A DNA stretch of 6,078 bases from Gammaproteobacteria bacterium (GCA_006227085.1 SBFY01000027.1:1-6078); one strand, 5' to 3'; shown: positions 1 to 5,838, counted from the stretch's first letter. Numbers and translations: made by a program. Notes: generated by a model from the sequence alone, not told the origin.

Positions 1-1
1 C

Positions 2-547
2 TTGTCTGGCACGGCTACCCTGTTGGGCACAGGTCTGTTACGGGGTTCACTGGCGGCCAATGTGCACTTGCTCGGGGTGCTGCTGTCTTTCTTTGCCGGC
101 GCGGCGGTGGCCGGTTTCCTGCTGCACGACTCAACACTCAAACTGGGCCGGCACTATGATACGGCGCTGGTCTGTGAATCACTGTTGCTGCTGTTCGCAT
201 TGCTGCTGCTATCGCAAGATGTGTTTTATGGCCACTTCCTCGCATCGGCGGCATGCGGCCTGCAAAACGCCATGGCCACCACCTACAGCGGTGCGATCAT
301 CCGCACCACGCATGTCACTGGCATTTTCACTGATCTCGGCATCATGCTGGGCCGATTGTTGCGGGGCGAATCACTGGACAGGCGCAAGGCGACCTTGTTC
401 CTGCTGATCATCACCGGCTTTATTGCAGGCGGAACATTCGGTGCCGCTGCCTACCACGCCTGGCAATTCCTGGCACTGGCCCTGCCAGCCATGGCTTGCC
501 TGTTCATGGCCGGTACTTACCGGCGCTATAGCCGCCGCCATCATTAA
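2..547 (+). CDS. DUF1275 (YoaK-like) membrane protein, 5' end cut off
   Basis: This is the C-terminal part, 181 codons, of an integral membrane protein whose start lies before the window; the first codon in frame is an internal TTG, so no start is claimed. The segment has several hydrophobic stretches, at about residues 20-41, 57-80, 130-150 and 154-171 of the visible part. It carries the pattern typical of DUF1275/YoaK proteins, GLQNAMATTYSGAIIRTTHV at about 86-105, followed by TGIFTDLG. Family members are usually about 220-240 residues, so roughly 50 residues are missing. The function of the family is not established; a transport role is often assumed. The tail is basic (RRYSRRHH), as expected for a cytoplasmic end. 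The stop overlaps the stop of the minus-strand gene by 4 nt. It runs convergent to the regulator unit and is probably unrelated to the sterol operon. Confidence 0.85.
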   Translation: MSGTATLLGTGLLRGSLAANVHLLGVLLSFFAGAAVAGFLLHDSTLKLGRHYDTALVCESLLLLFALLLLSQDVFYGHFLASAACGLQNAMATTYSGAIIRTTHVTGIFTDLGIMLGRLLRGESLDRRKATLFLLIITGFIAGGTFGAAAYHAWQFLALALPAMACLFMAGTYRRYSRRHH

Positions 548-849
548 TCCGCCAGCCCGAACCGCGTCAGCTGTACCCAGCCGCGAATCTTGCCGATATA
601 CACAAACGCCACACCGAGCTTGGTGACATAGCGCGCGTCACCCGGCTGTGGCGGGTCGTATTCTTCCAGCCCCTCCAGTGCCAGCGAACTTTCGATCACC
701 GGTTTCCAGTGCAGGGCCTTGTTCGCTTCCGGCAGGCCGAGTTCTTCCGCGCTCCAGCTCATGCCGTCGCGTTCGACCGGTGAGGGGCCGGCGTAATCGG
801 CGGCGACAAACACGGCGGCGGTGCCGGCCATTTTCTTGTAGGTGGTCAT
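544..849 (-). CDS. Small hypothetical protein downstream of the TetR regulator
   Basis: This 101-residue protein is not recognised. It has no cysteine, no signal peptide and no membrane segment. The N-terminal third is small-residue rich (MTTYKKMAGTAAVFVAADYA), the middle is acidic (SAEELGLPEANKA, LEGLEEYDPPQPGD), and the last third alternates hydrophobic residues in a way that suggests beta strands (VTKLGVAFVYIGKIRGWVQL). It is likely a small soluble cytoplasmic protein. The ATG is preceded on its strand by AGAGG about 7 nt upstream, which supports the start. It lies 65 nt after the TetR gene on the same strand and may be cotranscribed with it. Its stop overlaps that of the membrane-protein gene by 4 nt, so the two genes are convergent with no terminator between them. 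The reading frame fills the gap between neighbours and the start is sensible, so it is probably real, but no function can be assigned. Confidence 0.7.
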   Translation of the reverse strand: MTTYKKMAGTAAVFVAADYAGPSPVERDGMSWSAEELGLPEANKALHWKPVIESSLALEGLEEYDPPQPGDARYVTKLGVAFVYIGKIRGWVQLTRFGLAD

Positions 850-914
850 GGGGCGGCCTCTTGTGCGTGAGGCTTCTTTATAAAAGGAAACGGGCGCGGC
901 TGCCTTGAGGCAAA

Positions 915-1499
915 TCAGGCCGGCTGCATGCCCAGCGCCGGCAGCAGGCGCCGGGTGAGCAAATCGCGCAGCTGCTTGTCGGTGCGCTTGATGGGGCCTT
1001 CAATCATCAGGAACGACAGCAGCAGCCGGGTCGACAGCTCGATGATCTCGGCCAGGTCAGCCTCCAGCTCGGGACGGCCGGCAATGATGCTGGCGAAAAT
1101 CTCCAGGCAGATGGCCTGCCCTTCGGCACTGGTCAGCGCCGTTTCGTTGACCATCTGCGTGATATTGCCCTTGGTGATCAGCTCCAGGTAGGGCTCCTTC
1201 GGCAATTGGCGGTAGGCAAACATCAGCGCTTCCACCAATCGTTCCTCGGCGCTGCCATAGCGCTGCACATGCGTTTTGACCCGTTCGGCAAAGCCGTAGC
1301 CGGACTGCAGCAGGGCAGCCTGCACGACCTCATCGCGGTTGCCGAAATGGTTATAGACCGTGGGCCGGGTCACCCCCGCCTCGCGGGCGATGTCGTTCAT
1401 GTTGGTCTTGTCGATGCCGAACTGCTGCACGCAGCGGATCGCCGCATCGAGGATGCGCTGGCGGGTATCGGGGCTGGCCACGCTGGCTGGGCGGTTCAT
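915..1499 (-). CDS. TetR/AcrR-family transcriptional regulator
   Basis: This 194-residue protein has the standard TetR layout. The N-terminal DNA-binding domain spans about residues 10-58: a first helix with RQRILDAAIRCVQQFG, then the helix-turn-helix from about 33 to 52 (NMNDIAREAGVTRPTVYNHF), followed by GNRDEVV. The rest, about 60-190, is an all-helical ligand-binding and dimerisation domain whose sequence is too divergent to predict the ligand. The length is normal for the family. The start is supported by GAGGA a few nt upstream on the minus strand. It is transcribed away from the CYP51 operon, and the intergenic region contains a perfect inverted repeat overlapping the likely operon promoter. 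The natural reading is a repressor of the operon, and possibly of itself, released by a sterol or steroid-like ligand. TetR family membership is firm; target and ligand are inferred from position. Confidence 0.93.
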   Translation of the reverse strand: MNRPASVASPDTRQRILDAAIRCVQQFGIDKTNMNDIAREAGVTRPTVYNHFGNRDEVVQAALLQSGYGFAERVKTHVQRYGSAEERLVEALMFAYRQLPKEPYLELITKGNITQMVNETALTSAEGQAICLEIFASIIAGRPELEADLAEIIELSTRLLLSFLMIEGPIKRTDKQLRDLLTRRLLPALGMQPA

Positions 1500-1554
1500 G
1501 ACATCCTCGGGTCGGGGTCCGGTCAGGCAGGGGCATCGTAGCAGGCTTGGCCGC

Positions 1555-1585
1555 GATTTTACATATTTACTTTAATTGTAAAATC
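1555..1585. promoter_or_regulatory. Candidate TetR operator, 9-bp perfect inverted repeat
   Basis: GATTTTACA at 1555-1563 is the exact reverse complement of TGTAAAATC at 1577-1585, separated by 13 nt, with the centre at 1570. It lies in an AT-rich island inside an otherwise GC-rich gap between the divergent TetR and CYP51 genes. It overlaps the predicted promoter of the operon, which is the usual arrangement for a TetR repressor site. The symmetry is seen directly; binding by the adjacent regulator is inferred. Confidence 0.65.
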
Positions 1586-1593
1586 TGTATTAT
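1566..1593 (+). promoter_or_regulatory. Candidate sigma-70 promoter of the CYP51 operon
   Basis: TTTACT at 1566-1571 matches 4 of 6 positions of the -35 consensus and TATTAT at 1588-1593 matches 5 of 6 of the -10 consensus, with a 16-nt spacer. Transcription would start near 1600 and give a leader of about 50 nt. Both elements sit in or beside the inverted repeat, so a bound regulator would block polymerase. On the opposite strand TTTACA (complement of 1577-1582) and TAAAAT (complement of 1556-1561), 15 nt apart, could drive the TetR gene from the same site. Both calls rest on sequence resemblance only. Confidence 0.5.
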
Positions 1594-1606
1594 CGGTGCA
1601 TTGCCC

Positions 1607-1622
1607 TGCCGGTACGCCGGCG
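1607..1622 (+). other. Small hairpin in the operon leader
   Basis: GCCGG at 1608-1612 pairs with CCGGC at 1617-1621 around a TACG loop, and a T-G wobble extends the stem by one pair. If transcription starts near 1600 the hairpin lies close to the 5' end of the mRNA and about 15 nt before the ribosome-binding site, where it could stabilise the transcript. Such short GC stems also arise by chance in GC-rich DNA. Confidence 0.25.
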
Positions 1623-1636
1623 CGCCAGTGCTGATC

Positions 1637-1642
1637 GAGGAA
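1637..1642 (+). promoter_or_regulatory. Ribosome-binding site that fixes the CYP51 start
   Basis: GAGGAA at 1637-1642 stands 6 nt before ATG 1649. It decides the start: the longer in-frame ATG at 1547 would place the operator and promoter inside the coding region and add 34 residues with no resemblance to CYP51 proteins. Confidence 0.8.
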
Positions 1643-1648
1643 ATCGCC

Positions 1649-3304
1649 ATGACCGCACAAGACGGACAACAACAAATCGCCTACCAGGAACCGCCCAAAC
1701 TGAAAGGCGGCCTGCCACTGCTGGGTCACATCATCCCGTTTGCCCGCAACCCGTATTACTTCATGCGCGATGCCCGCCAGCAAGGCGGCGATATCGTGCG
1801 CTTCAAGATCTTTAACCAGGAAATGATCCTGCTGACCGGCGATGAGGCCAGCGAGCTGTTCTACCGCTCCAGCGATGAGGAGCTCGACCAGTCCGAAGCC
1901 TACAAGGTGATGACGCCGATCTTTGGCGAGGGCGTGGTGTTCGATGCGCCGGTCGAGCGCAAGAACCAGCAACTGAAGATGCTGATGCCGGCACTGCGTG
2001 ATAAACCCATGCGCAGCTATTCCGAATTCATTGGCAACGAAGTGCTCAGCATGATCGCCAATTGGGGTGAAACCGGCGAGATCAACCTGATCGACTTCAC
2101 CAAGCAATTAACGATCTACACCTCCACCCGTTGCTTGCTGGGCAAGGAATTCCGTTACGAACTGGATGAAGAGTTCTCACAGATCTATCACGACCTGGAA
2201 CTCGGCATTAACCCGCTGGCTTACAGCTTCCCGAATCTGCCGTTGCCGTCATTCAAGGCGCGTGACCGTGCACGTGCACGGCTGCAGGAACTGGTCGGCG
2301 CCATTATCCAGAAGCGCGAAAGCCAGGCCGACAAACCGACCGACATGTTCCAGATGTTGATCGACACCCGCTATGAAGATGGCACCAAGCTCGATGCCAA
2401 CGAAATCACCGGCATGCTGATCGCCACCATTTTTGCTGGCCACCACACCAGCTCGGGCACTGCTGCATGGGTGTTGCTGGAACTGCTGAAACACCCGCAT
2501 TTGATGAAGGCTGTGCGCGAGGAGATTGATCGCGTCTACAACGACACGCATGAAGTGACCTTCGAATCATTGCGCCAACTGACCACGTTGGAGAACGTGA
2601 TCAAGGAAGTGTTGCGCCTGCATCCGCCGCTGATCGTGTTGATGCGCAAGGTGCTGGTCGACCTGCACTTCCGCAATTATGTGATCAAGGCCGGCACCAT
2701 GGTCTGGGCCAGCCCGCCAGTCACACACCGTATCCCGGAGCTGTTCCCGAACCCGGAAGTGTTCGACATCGAGCGCTATTCGCCCGAGCGTGCCGAGGAC
2801 AAGAACCTCAATGCCTGGCAGGCGTTTGGTGGCGGCCGTCACAAGTGTTCGGGTAATGCGTTCGCGATGTTCCAGATCAAGACCATTTTCGCCATCCTGC
2901 TGCGCCGTTACAGCTTCGAGTTGACCGAATCGCCCGATCACTATGTGGATGATTACAACGAGATGATCGTACAGCCGAAATCACCGTGTCGCGTGCGTTA
3001 CCGCAAACGCCATGACATTTCCAAGGTGGTTTCGGCAGCGGCCCTGTCGGATGCCGCCGCGGCCGGCTGCCCGTTCAGCGGTGGCAGCACGGAAAACATC
3101 AGCGTTACCATCACGGTAGACACCGATCTCTGCCAGGGCCATGCGGTGTGCATGGGCGAGGCGCCGGAACTGTTCAAGGTCGCCGATGTGGCGGATGCCA
3201 AAGCCGAAGTGATTGTGCGCCACCCCAGTGGCGACCTGATTGCCAAGGCCAAGAAAGCCGAACGCCTTTGCCCGAATGCGGCCATTAAAGTAACGGTCGG
3301 CTGA
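1649..3304 (+). CDS. cyp51: CYP51 sterol 14-alpha-demethylase fused to a 3Fe-4S ferredoxin
   Basis: The 551-residue product is a soluble P450 (about 1-453) joined by an alanine-rich linker (about 455-483) to a ferredoxin (about 484-551). CYP51 marks are clear: the B'-helix signature YKVMTPIFGEGVVFDA at 85-100, the I-helix AGHHTSSGTAAW at 263-274, the K-helix ExxR (E320, R323) and the heme loop FGGGRHKCSG at 393-402 with heme ligand Cys400. From memory these track Mycobacterium tuberculosis CYP51 closely. The ferredoxin has CQGHAVC (Cys495, Cys501) and CP (Cys541), with His498 in place of a fourth cysteine, the 3Fe-4S pattern. CYP51 oxidatively removes the 14-alpha-methyl group of sterols; the fused ferredoxin would pass electrons from a separate reductase not seen here. 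The same fusion is known from Methylococcus capsulatus. There is no membrane anchor. It is first in the operon, behind the TetR-controlled promoter. Val87 replaces the Phe78 of the mycobacterial enzyme. Confidence 0.95.
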   Translation: MTAQDGQQQIAYQEPPKLKGGLPLLGHIIPFARNPYYFMRDARQQGGDIVRFKIFNQEMILLTGDEASELFYRSSDEELDQSEAYKVMTPIFGEGVVFDAPVERKNQQLKMLMPALRDKPMRSYSEFIGNEVLSMIANWGETGEINLIDFTKQLTIYTSTRCLLGKEFRYELDEEFSQIYHDLELGINPLAYSFPNLPLPSFKARDRARARLQELVGAIIQKRESQADKPTDMFQMLIDTRYEDGTKLDANEITGMLIATIFAGHHTSSGTAAWVLLELLKHPHLMKAVREEIDRVYNDTHEVTFESLRQLTTLENVIKEVLRLHPPLIVLMRKVLVDLHFRNYVIKAGTMVWASPPVTHRIPELFPNPEVFDIERYSPERAEDKNLNAWQAFGGGRHKCSGNAFAMFQIKTIFAILLRRYSFELTESPDHYVDDYNEMIVQPKSPCRVRYRKRHDISKVVSAAALSDAAAAGCPFSGGSTENISVTITVDTDLCQGHAVCMGEAPELFKVADVADAKAEVIVRHPSGDLIAKAKKAERLCPNAAIKVTVG

Positions 3305-4330
3305 ATGCGCATTTTTATGACCGGCGCAACCGGATTGGTCGGGGCACACACGGCATTGGCATTGCTGGACGCCGGCCATACGCTTCGCCTGCTGGCTCGC
3401 ACGCCAGCCAAGGCACAACGCTGGCTCGATGATCACGATGCCCCTAACGACCGGATTGAAATTATTGCCGGCGACATGTGCGATGCGGCATTAATGGAAA
3501 CCGCCATGCACGATTGCGATGCCGTGCTGCATGCCGCCGCGATGGTCAGTGTCGACCCGCGCGATGCCGATCGTGTTTACCAGGGCAACCTTGACGGCCT
3601 CGAGGCCGTCATTGGTACGGCGATACGTTTGCAGATTCCCAACATCGTGTATGTCTCGAGCATTGCGGCGATCTTCCAGCCCAGCCTGCCGCGCATTGAT
3701 GAGCACACGCCGCTCAGCCACTCGAACGAAGCGTATATGGGCTCGAAAATTGCCTGCGAGAAGCGTGTGCGCGGATGGCAACAGCAAGGCGCACCGATCC
3801 ATATCACCTATCCCAGTGGTGTGTTTGCCCCATGGGACCCCGGTGCCAATGAAAGCACCGAGGCACTGAAAACCTTCCTGAACACAGCGATGGTTGTGAC
3901 CTCCAGCGGCATGCAGGTGGTCGATGCGCGTGACCTGGCGATCGTGCATCGTTTTTTGCTGGAACACGGCACACCGGCCAAGCCGGTGGATGCGCGTTAT
4001 GTGGTCGCTGGTCATTTTCATCCGTGGGCTGACATGGTCGCCATCGTGGAAGGTATCACCGGCCAGAAAGTGCGTGCGATGCGCGCACCCGGTGCGGTAT
4101 TCCGTTTCTTCGGTCGTGCGTGTGACCTGCTGCGCAAGATTATCCCGATCAGTTTCCCGATGAGCACCGAGTCGATGATCGTAGTGACGCAATGGTCACC
4201 CGCCGACAGTTCACGCATTGAAACACTGAGCGGCATTCGTTTCCGGCCAACCGAAGACACGTTCCGCGACACCATCCGCTGGCAAGTGGAAGCCGGCCAG
4301 CTGGATGCCCGATTCACACCCGTTAACTGA
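3305..4330 (+). CDS. Extended SDR, 3-beta-hydroxysteroid dehydrogenase-like
   Basis: This 341-residue protein is an extended short-chain dehydrogenase/reductase. The Rossmann nucleotide site is GATGLVG at 7-13, with GD at 56-57 and HAAA at 76-79. The catalytic set is Ser118/Ser119 in YVSSIAA, and Tyr144 and Lys148 in YMGSK. The C-terminal half (about 170-340) is the substrate-binding part. The overall pattern is that of the NAD(P)-dependent 3-beta-hydroxysteroid dehydrogenase, sterol-4-carboxylate 3-dehydrogenase (NSDHL, bacterial SdmB) and dihydroflavonol reductase group. The ATG directly follows the TGA of the CYP51 gene with no gap, so translation is probably coupled. Beside CYP51 the likely substrate is a sterol 3-hydroxyl or 3-keto group. 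A C-4 decarboxylating role would need a C-4 oxygenase, which is absent from the window. The fold is certain, the sterol substrate is inferred from context, and another alcohol or ketone substrate remains possible. Confidence 0.85.
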   Translation: MRIFMTGATGLVGAHTALALLDAGHTLRLLARTPAKAQRWLDDHDAPNDRIEIIAGDMCDAALMETAMHDCDAVLHAAAMVSVDPRDADRVYQGNLDGLEAVIGTAIRLQIPNIVYVSSIAAIFQPSLPRIDEHTPLSHSNEAYMGSKIACEKRVRGWQQQGAPIHITYPSGVFAPWDPGANESTEALKTFLNTAMVVTSSGMQVVDARDLAIVHRFLLEHGTPAKPVDARYVVAGHFHPWADMVAIVEGITGQKVRAMRAPGAVFRFFGRACDLLRKIIPISFPMSTESMIVVTQWSPADSSRIETLSGIRFRPTEDTFRDTIRWQVEAGQLDARFTPVN

Positions 4331-4360
4331 CACCCTGCCATTATCACAAGGAGATATCCC

Positions 4361-4960
4361 ATGGCCGCTTACCCACGCGAAGAACTCGAAGAAATGATGC
4401 GCCGCTGGCTGAAGGCCAACCGCGATGCCGAAGCCGAAGGCAACTGGAGCAAACACTTAGGCCAGTTCTACACCGACGATGCGGTATACCGCTGGAACAT
4501 TGGCCCGAACGAGGAATTCTGGGCACGCGGCCGCAAGGAAATTGAAGATGTCGCGCTCGGCTTCCAGATGCACGGTTTCGAGGATTGGGCCTACGACTAC
4601 GATGACGTCATCATTGACGAAAAGCGCGGTGAAGTCATCGGCATGTGGCGCCAGGTCGCCCCGTTCAAGCGCCCGGACGGCAGCAACTACGAAGTCGCCG
4701 GTGTCGGCGGCTCATGGTTCCGCTATGCGGGAAACTATAAGTGGGAATGGCAGCGCGACTTTTTTGACCTCGGTAACGTCAAGGCGCTGTTTTTCGAATT
4801 GGCCGGTGACGGCAAACTCAACCCGGTCGTGCGTGACAAGATCCATCGCCAGGCCAAGGGGGAATTACTGCCCGGCCATGAAAAAATCCGGCCTGAACCC
4901 GGCAAGATGAAAAAGCTGCGCGACTTCATGGCAATGATCCGCATTGCTATTTTTGGATAA
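4361..4960 (+). CDS. NTF2/SnoaL-like protein with a C-terminal extension
   Basis: This 199-residue protein looks like a member of the NTF2/SnoaL superfamily, small cone-shaped alpha+beta barrels that include ketosteroid isomerase. Residues about 5-147 show the usual order: an N-terminal helix (EELEEMMRRWLKANRDAEAE), the YTDDAVYRWNIG segment, ARGRKEIEDVALGF, then the strands VIGMWRQVAPF, GVGGSWFRYA and WEWQRDFFDL. It is rich in tryptophan. Residues about 148-199 go beyond the usual core of about 130 residues and end in a basic, amphipathic stretch (MKKLRDFMAMIRIAIFG) that might touch a membrane or partner. AAGGAG at 4348-4353 supports the start, 30 nt after the SDR gene. Among sterol enzymes it could isomerise a double bond, bind a sterol, or hydrate or cyclise; catalytic residues of ketosteroid isomerase could not be matched with confidence. 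M. tuberculosis also has an NTF2-fold protein (Rv0760c) near its cyp51. Confidence 0.78.
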   Translation: MAAYPREELEEMMRRWLKANRDAEAEGNWSKHLGQFYTDDAVYRWNIGPNEEFWARGRKEIEDVALGFQMHGFEDWAYDYDDVIIDEKRGEVIGMWRQVAPFKRPDGSNYEVAGVGGSWFRYAGNYKWEWQRDFFDLGNVKALFFELAGDGKLNPVVRDKIHRQAKGELLPGHEKIRPEPGKMKKLRDFMAMIRIAIFG

Positions 4961-4968
4961 GGCGCATC

Positions 4969-4996
4969 CGGCCCGCAGGCCACACGCTGCGGGTCG
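4969..4996 (+). other. Stem-loop between the NTF2-like and cycloisomerase genes
   Basis: CGGCCCGCAG at 4969-4978 pairs with CTGCGGGTCG at 4987-4996 to give a 10-bp stem with one G-U pair and an 8-nt loop. It begins 8 nt after the stop codon of the NTF2-like gene, in the widest gap inside the operon (77 nt). No run of T follows, so it is not a classic terminator. It could slow 3' decay, partly attenuate transcription or mark a processing point, setting the membrane enzyme at a different level from the soluble proteins. Confidence 0.45.
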
Positions 4997-5024
4997 CTTG
5001 ACCAACCCGAATGCATAACGACAA

Positions 5025-5030
5025 AAGGGA
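5025..5030 (+). promoter_or_regulatory. Ribosome-binding site that fixes the cycloisomerase start
   Basis: AAGGGA at 5025-5030 lies 7 nt before ATG 5038. The in-frame ATG at 5011 would put this site inside the gene and has no comparable site of its own, so the shorter start is preferred. Confidence 0.75.
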
Positions 5031-5037
5031 AATCACC

Positions 5038-5838
5038 ATGACCCAACAAGCCCACTGGTTCGCAGCCGATGCCGGCAAAGCCTGGACTGAAAAATTCTTC
5101 CTCATCTATTCACCGATCTGGATGGCGGCGATGGGGTTGGTGATGGCCACCGGGCTTGCGGCCAACCATCTGGGCGAATGGGGTTTCATGGCAGTCGGCT
5201 GGGGCTTGTTCCTGCCCTTGCTGGTGGTGCCGGCGCTGATGTCACCGGAGCCAGGCCCCTGGCACCAGACCTACTGGTTCAAAGCTAACCTGTATATGTG
5301 GGTGTTCTCATTTTTCGGCAGCTATTTTGGTTCCGAATATTTCTTCGACATGTTGGGCATGGTGTATGACTACCCGATGATTGCCATTAACCTGGACTCC
5401 GCCCTGGTCGGCAGTGGCGAGCAAAAAGTGCCGCTGCTGATGTACCCGTTGGCGCACCTGTATTTCATTACCTATCACACCACTGCCGTGCTGGTGCTGC
5501 GGCGCGTGACAACGGCCAACATTCCTGCCAAGGCAGTGTTGTGGCCGATACTGATCCTGGTGGTCGGTTACTTCTGGGCCTGGATGGAAACCAAGGCCAT
5601 GGCCAACCCGTTCATCGAAGCGCAGTTCTATTACAAGGACATGGAACGCATGTTGCAATTCGGCTCGCTGCTGTACGCGTTTTACTTTATCAGCAGCTTC
5701 CCGATTTACTACTTCCTGGATGAGAACCCCAAGGCCAAGTGGAACCTGTGGGTGGTGACCGCCGCCGGCATGTCGGCCAGCATGCTGACACTTTACTTGC
5801 TGGATTTTGCAGCCCATTACATTGGCCGCATTTACTGA
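5038..5838 (+). CDS. Bacterial cycloeucalenol cycloisomerase-like membrane protein
   Basis: The 266-residue polytopic protein has about seven hydrophobic segments (near 20-41, 49-68, 83-98, 131-153, 165-184, 207-226 and 236-258). Compared from memory with plant cycloeucalenol cycloisomerase (CPI1), it shares blocks in the same order: KAWTEKFFLIYSPIW at 14-28, TYWFKANLYMWVFSFFGSYF at 78-97, EYFFDMLGMVYDYP at 100-113, YHTTAVLVLRR at 146-156, METKAMANP at 183-191, and GSLLYAFYFISSFPIYYFLD at 209-228. The length matches the plant enzyme of about 280 residues. CPI1 opens the 9-beta,19-cyclopropane ring of cycloeucalenol to give obtusifoliol, the substrate of plant CYP51. Conserved acidic and histidine residues (Glu100, Asp104, His140, His147, Glu184) are candidates for the acid chemistry. 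As last gene of the CYP51 operon it strengthens a sterol role. The homology is strong by eye; activity on a cyclopropyl sterol is inferred. Confidence 0.85.
   Translation: MTQQAHWFAADAGKAWTEKFFLIYSPIWMAAMGLVMATGLAANHLGEWGFMAVGWGLFLPLLVVPALMSPEPGPWHQTYWFKANLYMWVFSFFGSYFGSEYFFDMLGMVYDYPMIAINLDSALVGSGEQKVPLLMYPLAHLYFITYHTTAVLVLRRVTTANIPAKAVLWPILILVVGYFWAWMETKAMANPFIEAQFYYKDMERMLQFGSLLYAFYFISSFPIYYFLDENPKAKWNLWVVTAAGMSASMLTLYLLDFAAHYIGRIY

Noticed and set aside
901..912. Inverted repeat TGCCTTGAGGCA between the TetR and small hypothetical genes
   Set aside because: The two-base centre is too tight for an RNA hairpin, no T run follows, and a single short palindrome is not enough to call an operator.
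1547..1648. Longer start of the CYP51 gene at ATG 1547
   Set aside because: The extra 34 codons would cover the inverted repeat and promoter, show no CYP51 resemblance and have no good ribosome-binding site, while ATG 1649 has GAGGAA 6 nt upstream.
2266..2281. Exact 16-bp palindrome CCGTGCACGTGCACGG inside the CYP51 gene
   Set aside because: It falls in codons for alternating Arg and Ala (DRARAR) and is best explained by the coding sequence; there is no sign of a regulatory site there.
2567..2941. Open frame on the minus strand opposite CYP51, and similar long frames opposite the SDR and cycloisomerase
   Set aside because: They lie fully antisense to genes with clear family motifs, have no recognisable domains and are expected in GC-rich coding DNA.
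5011..5037. Longer start of the cycloisomerase at ATG 5011
   Set aside because: The AAGGGA site lies inside this extension, 7 nt before ATG 5038, and the extra nine residues (MHNDKREIT) look like translated leader.
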